Shown here piece by piece: positions 8,639 to 19,127 of a stretch of DNA of 64,000 nucleotides. The stretch comes from Desulfogranum marinum (GTDB lineage: Bacteria; Desulfobacterota; Desulfobulbia; Desulfobulbales; Desulfobulbaceae), in assembly GCF_016918565.1 (NCBI RefSeq), contig NZ_JAFFQD010000002.1:239029-303028 (forward strand), read 5' to 3'. The first letter of the stretch is position 1, and each line of letters opens with the position of its first letter. A model generated the notes under the pieces. It was given only the letters and a program-made list of their open reading frames with translations. It searched no databases and had not been told where the DNA came from. The translations under genes and the position numbers were made by a program.

Positions 8639-10492
8639 CTACTGTTGTGATTGCTGCATAAATGTTTTCCAAACCGGGGCTGCGGCCCGCCCGCCGGTTT
8701 CTTTTTTTCCCAGAGATTGACTCCGATCATAGCCTATCCAGACGCCGGCCAAGAGCCTGTCTGAAAAACCAATAAACCATGCATCCGTGTTGTTGTCGGA
8801 CGTCCCGGTTTTACCGGCCCCGTTTTTTACGGCTGCTGCCTGCCTTCCTGTTCCTCGTTGGACCGCAAGTCTCAGCAGTCGCTTAATTTGCTGAGCTGTT
8901 TGCGGAGAGAGTATTTTATTGGGACGCGGTTGCGGCCACGGACGACGTTTGCCGGTATGATCACGAACACTGGTGATAAAGACGGGCCGAATGGCGAGTC
9001 CCTGGTTGGCAAAGGCAGCATATCCTGCGGTCATTTCGAGTAAGGATACCGGCGAAGAGCCCAGGGCAAGGGTCAGGTCGCGCTGCAGGTCTGCGCTTAT
9101 GCCGGCCTGTTGGGCGAGCCGGATAACCGGTTTGAGTCCTGTCTGCCGGAGCAGCTTAATACTCACAATGTTGTTGGAATGGATAAGACCGTCTGCCAGA
9201 CTGGTTGATCCCTGGTAGCGATTGTTGTAATTTTTGGGCTGCCACACAGACCCGTCGCGGTTACGAATGGAGAAAGGGGCATCGTTAATGAGATCACCGG
9301 GCTGTCTGCCTTTTTCAAAAGCAGCCGCATAAATGAAAGGTTTAAAGGAAGAGCCTGGTTGCCGGTTTGCCTCTACAGCTCGATTATACTGGCTTTGCTG
9401 ATAATTTGCACCGCCAACCAAGGCACGCACTCTTCCGGTACGGGGATCCATGGCAACCAGAGCGCCCTGGGGCAGGTTTTTAGTGTTTTGTCTGTTGCCT
9501 ACTTGACTAATTCCTTTTTTCACTGCGCGGACAGCATGGGCTTGCAGTTGGCTGTCCAAAGTGGTGGTTACGACTAAACCTTCTTGATAAAGGGCCTTTT
9601 GCCCGTACTGTTTTGCCAAAAGCTTGCGAATATGGGCGGTAAAGTATCCGGCAATTAATTTGTTTTTATGCGGTGCTGTGTAGTGTAGTTTTTGCTGGTA
9701 TGCTTTCCGGGCTGCAGCAGCTGTAATGTGGCCTTCTTCGGCCATACGGTTAAGTACATACCGTTGCCTGGCTTTGGCAGCTTTTGGTTTTTTGTGGGGA
9801 GAATAACGACTGGGAGCCTGTGGCAACCCTGCAAGCAGAGCTATTTCAGCGAGGGAAAGCTGACTTGTTTTTTTACCGAAATATCGTTCTGCAGCTGCCT
9901 CTACGCCGTAGGCACCTTCGCCAAGGTAAATTTCATTAAGGTAAATGTAGAGGATTTCCTCTTTGGTGAGCCGTTGGGTGAGTCTGTAGGCAAGAATTGA
10001 CTCAGTAATTTTACGGAGATAACTTTTTTCCCTGGTGAGCATCAGGGACCTGGTCACCTGCTGAGTAATGGTCGATCCCCCCTGGCTACGCCTTCCTGAC
10101 CGGAGATTATTGATTCCTGCACGCAAGATCGACCACAGGTCAAGTCCCGGATGTTCCCAGAAACGACTGTCCTCAGCGGCGACAAAAGCCTTGGGAAGGA
10201 GAGCCGGCATTTTGTTGAGCGGAGTTATCACTCGGTATTGCTTGTATATCGCGTCAACCGGTTTGCCTGTTCGATCAAGGACGATGGTGGCGACCTGGGG
10301 GCGGTAATCGTCCACTGAATGGATAGCCGGAATGTCCAGGAGCATGAACCACGCAAGTCCTCCTCCCACCAGCAAAGAGACAATACCGCCGATGGTAAGG
10401 AGAAAGAGACAGATGTGCGAATGGGTGTATGGATTACGACTTTTCCGCTTTAAGGGCGAAGATCGTTTTTTTTGTTTGGCTTTGGTAGACAA
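8639..10492 (-). CDS. mrcA: Penicillin-binding protein 1A (bifunctional transglycosylase/transpeptidase)
   Basis: Class A PBP that polymerises and cross-links peptidoglycan at the outer face of the inner membrane. After a basic cytoplasmic N-terminus there is one transmembrane helix (about residues 25-50). The GT51 transglycosylase shows EDSRFWEHPGLD, GGSTITQQVTRSL, RKITESILAYRL and YLNEIYLGEGAYGVEAAA. The transpeptidase has the active-site serine in GSSFKPF, an SNN motif in HSNNIVS and KTG in GAGKTGTSDNN. At 617 aa it is shorter than E. coli PBP1a and lacks the inserted OB-like domain. The start is TTG at 10492, the only start before an in-frame stop 8 codons upstream, with a poor SD. The gene is transcribed away from mutL. 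Confidence 0.93.
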   Translation of the reverse strand: MSTKAKQKKRSSPLKRKSRNPYTHSHICLFLLTIGGIVSLLVGGGLAWFMLLDIPAIHSVDDYRPQVATIVLDRTGKPVDAIYKQYRVITPLNKMPALLPKAFVAAEDSRFWEHPGLDLWSILRAGINNLRSGRRSQGGSTITQQVTRSLMLTREKSYLRKITESILAYRLTQRLTKEEILYIYLNEIYLGEGAYGVEAAAERYFGKKTSQLSLAEIALLAGLPQAPSRYSPHKKPKAAKARQRYVLNRMAEEGHITAAAARKAYQQKLHYTAPHKNKLIAGYFTAHIRKLLAKQYGQKALYQEGLVVTTTLDSQLQAHAVRAVKKGISQVGNRQNTKNLPQGALVAMDPRTGRVRALVGGANYQQSQYNRAVEANRQPGSSFKPFIYAAAFEKGRQPGDLINDAPFSIRNRDGSVWQPKNYNNRYQGSTSLADGLIHSNNIVSIKLLRQTGLKPVIRLAQQAGISADLQRDLTLALGSSPVSLLEMTAGYAAFANQGLAIRPVFITSVRDHTGKRRPWPQPRPNKILSPQTAQQIKRLLRLAVQRGTGRQAAAVKNGAGKTGTSDNNTDAWFIGFSDRLLAGVWIGYDRSQSLGKKETGGRAAAPVWKTFMQQSQQ

Positions 10493-10539
10493 GAGAAAGG
10501 AGAATATGTAATGTTAGAGGTTTGACAACCCATATATAG

Positions 10540-10617
10540 TGATGCTCACTCTCGCGGCAGGCAGGCTACCGTTCCTGATAGGCAGTTCTCTACCATGAAT
10601 TTTTAGGTTGAGCATCA
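10540..10617. repeat. Inverted repeat in the mrcA/mutL divergent promoter region
   Basis: TGATGCTCA at 10540-10548 and its exact reverse complement at 10609-10617 flank 60 nt between the divergently transcribed PBP1A and mutL genes. Two half-sites at this spacing could bind a looping regulator or be coincidental; no factor is recognisable. Confidence 0.35.
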
Positions 10618-10648
10618 TTAAAGCCCACTTTTTTGGAACCGATTTATT

Positions 10649-12526
10649 TTGTCACGTATACGCATTCTTTCTGAACATCTTTCCAACCAGATTGCAGCCG
10701 GTGAGGTGGTTGAGCGGCCTGCTTCCGTGGTTAAGGAATTGATAGAAAATAGCATTGATGCCGGAGCCAACCAGGTAGATGTCGAGATAGAAGGCAGTGG
10801 CGTGCGGCTTATGCGTGTCGTTGACAATGGATGCGGCATGATCGAAGATGATGTTCTCCTCTGCCTGGAGCGACATGCAACTTCCAAGATACAGGAAGAA
10901 AGTCAGCTGGGTGCCATTGCCACCCTTGGCTTTCGCGGGGAAGCTCTCCCCAGTATAGGTTCTGTTTCCCGGATGACCATTATCTCCCGCGATCAGGAAA
11001 AAGAGACCGGGACCTTGGTCGAGCTAAGGTATGGAGCTCTGCATGCGGTCCATGAACAGGGCTGCAGCAGGGGAACGGTCATGGAAGTGCGTAACCTGTT
11101 TGGTAATGTGCCGGCAAGAAAGAAATTTCTTAAATCTGCTCGTACTGAAACGTATCATGTCGAGGAGGTCGTGAAGAACCAGGCCATTGCCATGCCTGAA
11201 GTCGGTTTCAGTCTCCGTGTCGATGAACGAACAGTGTTGGATTGCCCTTCCGGAAGCGACTTGGAAACTCGTCTCCGTTATATTTTTCGTTATGATGGTC
11301 CTTTGCTTTCTCTTGAGCATAGTGGTGCTGCGGCAACCGACTCCATACAGGTGGGCGGATACCTCCTTCTACCTGAAGCAGCCCCAAACCGTTCAGCTCG
11401 TTTACGGATTCTTGTCAACGGCAGGGCTGTCCAGGACAGAATGATTCGCAATGCAGTGACAGAGGGGCTGCATGGTTTTTTAATGAAAGGGTATCAGCCG
11501 GCAGGAGCTGTGTTGCTGTCCATTTCACCTGAACTGGTTGATGTTAACGTTCATCCTGCCAAACGGGAAATTCGTTTCCGTGATCATCGGCAAGTGTATC
11601 AGCTGCTTAAGACGGTTGTGAAAAGTGCTATCCAGAAGCATCAAGAGCATGCCCGTGCACAGCTGTTTACCCCTGCACAGAAAAGTATCAACGAAAATCA
11701 GGAACGGCTCAGCGAAAATCTGATAATGGCCGAGCCCGCAGCAAAGCCTTTTCAACGCCCTTTGGATAGCGCTATTGGCATTGCCCGCGTCCAGAACAAG
11801 CATGTCGTGCCCGATGAGCAGCCTCCTGTCATGGAAAAACCCACGGCAACCGAGCGTCCTGAAAAGGTATCAGAGCACGTTTTTTCTGCGCCCTTTTTCC
11901 AGCATGAGCCAACGGCGGAGAAAAGAGACACTGAGTTTGCCGGACTTCGTCTTGTCGGTCAGTTGTTTTCACTGTATTTACTGTGTGAAAAAGGTGACCG
12001 GTTTATTGTGATTGATCAACATGCGGCCCATGAGCGAATCCTTTACGGGCAAATGAAACGGGACTATTTGAAAAAAGATATCCCCCGGCAAGGACTGCTG
12101 TTTCCTGTGACCGTGGAACTGGGGCCTGATCACATGGAAACCATGGAACGTTACCATGACGATCTGCAAAGTCTCGGCTTGGAGATTGACTATTTTGGAG
12201 AGACAACCTGGGTTATCAAAAGCGTGCCGGCAGTGATAAGTGTGCTTGACCCGATCTCCATGCTTCACGATATCCTGGATATGCTCTATGAAAGCAAGGG
12301 AAGCCGGAAGCAGGTGGTGGCGGGCGTTATTGACGACCTGCTGGCGTCTATGGCCTGCAAGGCAGCCATTAAGGCCGGCAATGTACTCAGTCCACAAGAA
12401 ATGATAAGCTTATTGCAGCAGATGGAGGAAAGTGACGTTTTCTCCCACTGTCCCCATGGGAGACCGGTTGTTAAAACTTTTTTACAACCGGAAGTAGAAA
12501 AATGGTTCCATCGCCACGGTGGTTGA
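10649..12526 (+). CDS. mutL: DNA mismatch repair protein MutL
   Basis: GHKL ATPase that links MutS mismatch recognition to strand removal. The N-terminal ATP site is visible as IAAGEVVERPASVVKELIEN, DNGCGM and TLGFRGEALPSI; the second domain has DVNVHPAKREIRF. After a Pro-rich linker (~350-430) comes the C-terminal dimerisation/endonuclease domain with D456-Q-H-A-A-H-E462 and C601-P-H-G-R-P, so it resembles the endonuclease-type MutL rather than the E. coli type. The last Glu of the DQHA(X)2E(X)4E motif is Gly467. TTG start at 10649 is the only start that gives the conserved N-terminus SRIRILSEHLSNQI. 625 aa is typical. Confidence 0.96.
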   Translation: MSRIRILSEHLSNQIAAGEVVERPASVVKELIENSIDAGANQVDVEIEGSGVRLMRVVDNGCGMIEDDVLLCLERHATSKIQEESQLGAIATLGFRGEALPSIGSVSRMTIISRDQEKETGTLVELRYGALHAVHEQGCSRGTVMEVRNLFGNVPARKKFLKSARTETYHVEEVVKNQAIAMPEVGFSLRVDERTVLDCPSGSDLETRLRYIFRYDGPLLSLEHSGAAATDSIQVGGYLLLPEAAPNRSARLRILVNGRAVQDRMIRNAVTEGLHGFLMKGYQPAGAVLLSISPELVDVNVHPAKREIRFRDHRQVYQLLKTVVKSAIQKHQEHARAQLFTPAQKSINENQERLSENLIMAEPAAKPFQRPLDSAIGIARVQNKHVVPDEQPPVMEKPTATERPEKVSEHVFSAPFFQHEPTAEKRDTEFAGLRLVGQLFSLYLLCEKGDRFIVIDQHAAHERILYGQMKRDYLKKDIPRQGLLFPVTVELGPDHMETMERYHDDLQSLGLEIDYFGETTWVIKSVPAVISVLDPISMLHDILDMLYESKGSRKQVVAGVIDDLLASMACKAAIKAGNVLSPQEMISLLQQMEESDVFSHCPHGRPVVKTFLQPEVEKWFHRHGG

Positions 12527-12601
12527 TACCTTTTGCAGAACTACAGAAAAAGATAGTACCTCTGTGGAAAAAAGAAAAACAAACAAAGGAGTGAAATCTC
12601 A

Positions 12602-13912
12602 ATGCTTGAAGTAACAGATGCAGCCAGCAAAAAAGGGCAGCAACGCCTTGCTCAATTGAACAATCGTTTTGTTGAGGCTGATTCTGGATGTCGACAGTCT
12701 GTGGCAGAAATCCTAGAACGTGTACGTACTCAAGGGGATGTTGCTGTACTCAATTATACCAACCAGTTTGATGCCCCAGAGCTCGATATTGCAGACTTAC
12801 AAGTAAGCGAGGTTGAATTTGAGCAGGCCAGGGCTTTGGTCGATACGCAATTTATAGAGACCCTGCATTTTACAATCGATAGAATTCGCACTTTTCATGA
12901 GCGGGAGATGGAAGATTCATGGATGTTGACCCGTGAAGATGGAACTATTACCGGTCGGTTGGTGCGTCCGGTGGATTCTGCAGGATTGTATGTTCCCGGC
13001 GGGCAGGGTGGCTCGACCCCGTTGGTTTCATCGGTATTGATGAATGGAATTCCGGCGGCAATAGCTGGTGTGGGCCATCGGGTGATGGTGACGCCTCCGG
13101 ATCGGCAAGGAGCTGTCAATCCGGCCTTGCTGGTCGCTGCCCGTGAGATAGGGATAACGGAAGTGTATAAGGCCGGTTCAGCTTGGGCCATTGGGGCACT
13201 GGCCTATGGAACGGAGTCTATCCCTCGGGTAGATGTTATTGTCGGTCCTGGTAATCAATATGTGGCAGAGGCCAAACGCCAGGTTATGGGCAGGGTGCGA
13301 ATCGATATGATTGCCGGTCCCAGTGAAGTGTTGATTGTGGCTGACGATTCCGCAACTCCTGCATATATAGCTGCCGATATGTTGGCCCAGGCTGAGCACG
13401 ACGAGCAGGCAACGGCTATTCTGGTTACCACCTCAGAAGATGTTGCCGCCAAAGTCTGCGAACAAATAGAACAGCAGCTGGCCCAGCTTTCACGGGCTGA
13501 TATAGCCAAAAAAGCGCTGGATGATTATGGCGCTATTTTGGTGGTCGATTCCCTGGAAAAAGCGATTACAATGGCCAACCGGATTGCCAGTGAGCATCTT
13601 GAATTACAGATAACCGATCCGTGGGCATGGTTACCGCATATACGTCATGCGGGTGCTATTTTTCTTGGTTCATATACACCGGAAGCCGCCGGTGACTATG
13701 TAGCCGGACCAAACCATGTTTTACCGACCATGGGCACTGCGCGTATTTCATCAGCCCTCGGAGTAGAAACTTTTTTAAAGAAGAGTTCTGTTATTTCCTA
13801 TTCAAAACGTGCTCTGTGTAATGATGCTGATCATATCCAAAGGTTGGCGAACCTGGAAGGGCTCACTGCCCATGGAAATTCAGTGGCTGTAAGGGTGCGC
13901 GGTGGAGAGTGA
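12602..13912 (+). CDS. hisD: Histidinol dehydrogenase
   Basis: Zn-dependent enzyme for the last two steps of histidine synthesis (histidinol to histidine, with NAD+). Motifs: GLYVPGGQGGSTPLVSSV (~125), GPGNQYVAEAKRQV (~217), IDMIAGPSEVLIVAD (~237), AEHDEQATA (~262), SEHLEL with the catalytic Glu-His pair (~328), and AGAIFLGSYTPEAAGDY followed by AGPNHVLPT. 436 aa is the usual length. A strong AAAGGAG SD sits about 10 nt before ATG. No other his genes are in the window. Its last 11 nt overlap rsmG, which indicates translational coupling to an unrelated function. Confidence 0.97.
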   Translation: MLEVTDAASKKGQQRLAQLNNRFVEADSGCRQSVAEILERVRTQGDVAVLNYTNQFDAPELDIADLQVSEVEFEQARALVDTQFIETLHFTIDRIRTFHEREMEDSWMLTREDGTITGRLVRPVDSAGLYVPGGQGGSTPLVSSVLMNGIPAAIAGVGHRVMVTPPDRQGAVNPALLVAAREIGITEVYKAGSAWAIGALAYGTESIPRVDVIVGPGNQYVAEAKRQVMGRVRIDMIAGPSEVLIVADDSATPAYIAADMLAQAEHDEQATAILVTTSEDVAAKVCEQIEQQLAQLSRADIAKKALDDYGAILVVDSLEKAITMANRIASEHLELQITDPWAWLPHIRHAGAIFLGSYTPEAAGDYVAGPNHVLPTMGTARISSALGVETFLKKSSVISYSKRALCNDADHIQRLANLEGLTAHGNSVAVRVRGGE

Positions 13913-14546
13913 AAAACTTCTGAAAAAGGGCGCTTCTCGTTTAGGAGTGGCGCTTGATCAGCAGCAGGTTGAAGCGTTGCTGCTCTATTTTGGCGAACTC
14001 AAGAAGTGGAATCGTCGTATTAACCTGATCGCCCGTGACACCAAGGACGAGCAAATCCTTGAGAATCATTTCCTTGATTCCCTGACCTTGTACCCTCTGC
14101 TCGTTAATAAAGAAAGAATACGTCTGCTGGATGTGGGCACTGGTGCCGGGTTTCCGGGACTTGTGCTTGCTGCCGTATTACCGAAGGTATCATTTACCCT
14201 GCTGGAGCCACGCCTGAAGAGAGTTTCTTTTCTGCGTCATATTGCACGAATTCTCCAGCTGACAAATGTCGAGATTGTTGCAGACCGGATAGAGGCCTTT
14301 GCTCATGAGCATATAGATCATTTCAACCTTGTAACCAGTAGAGCGGTAGCCTCACCAGTGAGTTTTTTGCCGATGGTGTACCCTTTTTTAGAACAGGGGG
14401 CAACAGCAGTGATTATGGCGGCAAAGGAGGAGCGCTTGTTGGAGGTAGAAAATATGGATCGTTCTTGTCGGTTGATTTCGACTCAACGGTTTGTCCTCCC
14501 GTATTCAGGTGCCGACAGAATAGTAGGGTTGGTTCGTCTTCATTAA
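13902..14546 (+). CDS. rsmG: 16S rRNA (guanine527-N7)-methyltransferase
   Basis: RsmG (GidB) puts the m7G527 mark on 16S rRNA using SAM. Evidence: LLLYFGELKKWNRRINL near residue 25, the family-typical ILENHFLDSLT, SAM motif LLDVGTGAGFPGLVLA near 80, EPRLKRVSFLRH, and TSRAVASP near 147. 214 aa is normal. The GTG start lies inside the end of hisD (11 nt overlap) and its SD is in the hisD coding sequence, so translation is probably coupled. In many bacteria rsmG sits beside mnmG and the parAB genes; that context is missing here. Confidence 0.94.
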   Translation: MESEKLLKKGASRLGVALDQQQVEALLLYFGELKKWNRRINLIARDTKDEQILENHFLDSLTLYPLLVNKERIRLLDVGTGAGFPGLVLAAVLPKVSFTLLEPRLKRVSFLRHIARILQLTNVEIVADRIEAFAHEHIDHFNLVTSRAVASPVSFLPMVYPFLEQGATAVIMAAKEERLLEVENMDRSCRLISTQRFVLPYSGADRIVGLVRLH

Positions 14547-15925
<1,379 letters not shown>

Positions 15926-15953
15926 ACATCTAAACATTTTCCAGGGGGAGCAT

Positions 15954-16880
15954 ATGGCAAAGCGAAGTAATATTCTGCTCATTAATAATATTGCGGCGGA
16001 AGCCTTGGCAGAGAAGGTTGCCAACGAGTTGAAAGTGGTGCGAACCGAGATGAAGCGACAAAGGTTTGCAGACGGAGAACTCTATCATGCCTTCCCCACA
16101 GAGGTGGCGAGCAAGCACGTGGTGATTATAGCATCGACTCCTGATGATAGTGCCCAGCAGGAGTTGGTGGACCTTATTGCCGGCGCCCGCTACTGGAATG
16201 CCCTTTCTGTGAACGTGGTGATCCCATATCTTGGATATTCGACCATGGAAAGGGTACGGCCGGAATCGGGCGAAATTCCCAAGGGAATAACCAGGACGCG
16301 GCAGATTTTTCGTTCTCGTCCCAACTATGTTGCTTTTGTGGATTTACATTCAGAAGCAGTTCTGCATGCCCACGCCGGCGAGATTAGGACCCGTCACCTG
16401 TGGACCGAGCGATACGGAGCTGAAAAAATACGCAGACTTGGTTTGAAAGATTTTGTGCTTGTTTCCCCTGATTATGGTTTTAGCAAACGAGTGTCGCGTC
16501 TGGCAGGGATATTGGACTGCCCCCACACTGCAGCCAATAAGGATAGATACGATGTGGATAAGACTATTGTGGGCCAGTTGTCGGGGGTTATCAAAGGCAA
16601 GACGGCTGTTATTTGTGATGACATGATCCGTACAGGTGGCTCCATGCTCCAGACCGTTGATCGTTGTTATGAGGCTGGAGCGGTTGATGTCGCAGTGATG
16701 GCAACGCATTTAGTGCTTGCCGGTAAGGCTAGACAGCGTTTTGCAGAACGCGGTATTCATTGTATCATCGGAGCAGATACATATCCCGGTTCCTGCAGTG
16801 ATGATTTGCTGCAGGTGTTTTCGGTGGCACCTTTGATTGCTAATGAATTACGAAAACATTTGCGCCTCAAAAAACGATGA
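15954..16880 (+). CDS. prs: Atypical ribose-phosphate pyrophosphokinase (PRPP synthase)
   Basis: Makes PRPP from ribose 5-phosphate and ATP for nucleotide, histidine and tryptophan synthesis, or a close relative of that enzyme. The N-terminal FADGELYHAFPTEV (around residues 40-53), VDLHSEA, SPDYGFSKRV, the PRPP loop CDDMIRTGGSM (near residue 220) and ATHLVL support the family and the 308 aa length fits. However, the usual RQDRK ATP-site stretch after PYxGY is replaced by STMERVRPESGE, and the catalytic KRR-like loop reads NKDRYD. This resembles the divergent (class II-like) PRPP synthases more than the standard bacterial Prs. A GGGGGAG SD is close to the ATG. Function likely, class is inference. 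Confidence 0.82.
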   Translation: MAKRSNILLINNIAAEALAEKVANELKVVRTEMKRQRFADGELYHAFPTEVASKHVVIIASTPDDSAQQELVDLIAGARYWNALSVNVVIPYLGYSTMERVRPESGEIPKGITRTRQIFRSRPNYVAFVDLHSEAVLHAHAGEIRTRHLWTERYGAEKIRRLGLKDFVLVSPDYGFSKRVSRLAGILDCPHTAANKDRYDVDKTIVGQLSGVIKGKTAVICDDMIRTGGSMLQTVDRCYEAGAVDVAVMATHLVLAGKARQRFAERGIHCIIGADTYPGSCSDDLLQVFSVAPLIANELRKHLRLKKR

Positions 16881-17025
16881 TGTCAGGAAAACTGCAGTTG
16901 TCGGCGTCGTGAGATAAAGAATACCTTGCTTGGTATGCCTGTGTTGTAATTTAACTATCTTAAAGCAAGTGATGGGCTTATCAAAAGTTCATCAAGAAAT
17001 AGATTCCTAGAGAAAGAGAAGAGCC

Positions 17026-18144
17026 ATGAAAAAAGTAGGTATTGTCGGTTGGCGGGGTATGGTTGGCTCCGTTTTGATGCAAAGAATGCGGGAAGAAAAG
17101 GATTTTCAGGGGTATGAAGCTCGTTTTTTTTCAACTTCCCAGGCTGGGCAGGCTGGTCCGGAGATAGATGGAACCACCTATCAATTAATTGACGGACACG
17201 ATGTTGAACAGCTTGCAGAGCTTGATATAATTGTTTCCTGTCAAGGGGGGGGGTATACAGGGACTGTGTATCCTCAGTTAATCAGTAAGGGCTGGCAAGG
17301 GTACTGGATTGATGCGGCTTCCAAACTGCGTATGGACAGTGATTCCATTATTGTGCTTGATCCTGTTAACCGTTCGGTTATCGATAAGGGCCTTGCAAGT
17401 GGCATCAAGAAGTTTGTCGGTGGTAACTGCACCGTTTCTTTAATGTTAATGGCTTTAGGCGGTCTTTTTGAAAAAGGCTGGGTTGAGTGGGTATCATCTC
17501 AGACTTACCAGGCAGCTTCCGGTGCCGGTGCCAAAAATATGAAAGAATTGGTCGAGCAGATGCGCATTATCGGCGAGAATGCAGGAACACTTCTTGATGA
17601 TCCATCCTCAGCCATCCTTGATGTGGACAGAAACGTTACTGAAAGTATCAGGAGTTCCATGTTTCCTACTGCCAATTTTGGTGCGCCACTCGCTGCTAGT
17701 CTTATTCCCTGGATTGATTCACCCATGGAGAACGGACAGACTCGTGAGGAATGGAAGGGCGTGAGTGAAACCAATAAAATCCTGGGCCTGGAGGATTCGC
17801 CGATTCCCGTTGACGGATGTTGTGTCCGGATCAGTTCGATGCGCTGCCATAGCCAGGCTTTTACCATTAAATTAAAGCAGGATATTCCGCTTGCAGAGGT
17901 TGAACAGGCCATAAATGAGCATAATCAGTGGGGCTATCTGGTGGAAAACACCAAGGAAGAAACACTTCGGGAGCTGACCCCGGCCAGGGTAACCGGTACG
18001 CTGGACATTCCGGTGGGGAGGGTTCGAAAAATGAATCTAGGTCCTGAATTCATAAGTGCTTTTAGTGTGGGGGATCAACTCCTGTGGGGTGCGGCAGAGC
18101 CACTGCGTCGCATGTTGAAAATTGTGTTAGAGTATATTGATTAA
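17026..18144 (+). CDS. asd: Aspartate-semialdehyde dehydrogenase
   Basis: NADPH-dependent reduction of aspartyl phosphate, feeding lysine/diaminopimelate, threonine and methionine synthesis. [17 protein letters not shown] is the N-terminal nucleotide-binding turn, [17 protein letters not shown] carries the catalytic Cys (near residue 135), and [34 protein letters not shown] and [17 protein letters not shown] are typical. The WRGMVGSVL start and GNCTVSL core place it in the enterobacterial-type Asd branch; 372 aa fits. A 9-G run at 17245-17253 encodes the Gly-rich QGGGYTG turn. ATG is preceded by GAAGAG. Confidence 0.95.
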   Translation: MKKVGIVGWRGMVGSVLMQRMREEKDFQGYEARFFSTSQAGQAGPEIDGTTYQLIDGHDVEQLAELDIIVSCQGGGYTGTVYPQLISKGWQGYWIDAASKLRMDSDSIIVLDPVNRSVIDKGLASGIKKFVGGNCTVSLMLMALGGLFEKGWVEWVSSQTYQAASGAGAKNMKELVEQMRIIGENAGTLLDDPSSAILDVDRNVTESIRSSMFPTANFGAPLAASLIPWIDSPMENGQTREEWKGVSETNKILGLEDSPIPVDGCCVRISSMRCHSQAFTIKLKQDIPLAEVEQAINEHNQWGYLVENTKEETLRELTPARVTGTLDIPVGRVRKMNLGPEFISAFSVGDQLLWGAAEPLRRMLKIVLEYID

Positions 18145-18167
18145 ACTATACTGATGAATGCTCGCCA

Positions 18168-18194
18168 TCCGGCAGGGGGCATCTCTCTGCCGGA
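18168..18194 (+). terminator. Hairpin after asd
   Basis: TCCGGCAG (18168-18175) pairs perfectly with CTGCCGGA (18187-18194) around an 11-nt loop, 23 nt after the asd stop. The downstream CACCTTTGTT is only weakly T-rich, so termination is likely but may be partial. Confidence 0.55.
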
Positions 18195-18229
18195 CACCTT
18201 TGTTAAACTGAGATCTAGGGCCACATATA

Positions 18230-19099
18230 ATGCACTATCAGGGTGATGTCTTCCGGCCGCCAAGTGAAGCGAAATCTATCCTTCTTCAGGTGACCACTGG
18301 TTGCTCTCACAACAAATGTACCTTTTGCGGAATGTACAAGAATAGTCGTTTTTCGATCAAAGACGATGACATTATCATGGAAGACATCGAGTATGCTTCC
18401 CGGCATTTTCAAAGACAAAAAAGACTGTTTATTTGTGACGGTGATGCACTGATTCTGCCACAAAAGAGGCTGCTGCATATCCTCAATGCAATTCGCGAGC
18501 AACTTCCTTGGGTGGAGAGGGTTGGAATATATGCCAACACGAAAAGTATAAGGCTTAAAAGTGATGAGGATCTACAGAAACTACGTGATGCTGGTTTAAA
18601 AATTGCCTATATGGGCCTTGAGTCCGGCGATGATGTGACGCTTGAGCATATCTGTAAAGGCAGCAATGCACAGCGTATGGTTGAGATGGGGAAAAGACTG
18701 CGTAGTGCCGGGATGTTACTTTCGGTAACGGTATTGCTTGGGATTGCCGGTAAAAAGCGGTCCCATGTCCATGCAGTGGAGACAGGCCGGGTGCTGAGCG
18801 CAATTGATCCTGAATATGTAGGTGCACTCAGTCTCATGCTCAGTCAGGGAACAGACCTGTATTCGTCCTATGAAAAAGGGTTGTTTGAACTGCTCGAACC
18901 CATGGAGATGCTTGAGGAATTAGCTGTGATGATCACTCACACTGATTTATCTGGCGGCTATTTTCACGCAAATCATGCATCCAATTATTTACCGATCAAA
19001 GCCAGGCTGCCTGAAGAGAAGGAGAAAACGCTGCAGCTTATCCACAGTGCCCTCCAGGGTAAGGTTGGTCTCAAGGCCGAGCAGTATCGTTCTTTTTGA
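18230..19099 (+). CDS. Radical SAM protein (B12-independent, YgiQ/Elp3-like fold class)
   Basis: Radical SAM enzyme of unknown substrate. The cluster motif near residue 26 is CSHNKCTFC, a C-X4-C-X2-C spacing instead of the canonical C-X3-C-X2-C, in the context QVTTGCSHNKCTFCGMYK. Further radical SAM features are FICDGDALILPQ (beta2 region), IGIYANTKSI-like ERVGIYANTKSIRLK and YMGLESGDDVTLE (GxE strand), followed by LLGIAGK. No second Fe-S cluster, TRAM or B12 domain is seen in its 289 aa. It is convergent with the histidine kinase gene, whose stop lies 28 nt beyond, and has no obvious operon partner. Confidence 0.85.
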   Translation: MHYQGDVFRPPSEAKSILLQVTTGCSHNKCTFCGMYKNSRFSIKDDDIIMEDIEYASRHFQRQKRLFICDGDALILPQKRLLHILNAIREQLPWVERVGIYANTKSIRLKSDEDLQKLRDAGLKIAYMGLESGDDVTLEHICKGSNAQRMVEMGKRLRSAGMLLSVTVLLGIAGKKRSHVHAVETGRVLSAIDPEYVGALSLMLSQGTDLYSSYEKGLFELLEPMEMLEELAVMITHTDLSGGYFHANHASNYLPIKARLPEEKEKTLQLIHSALQGKVGLKAEQYRSF

Positions 19100-19127
19100 A
19101 TTTCTTTTTTTGATACCATCGATACGG

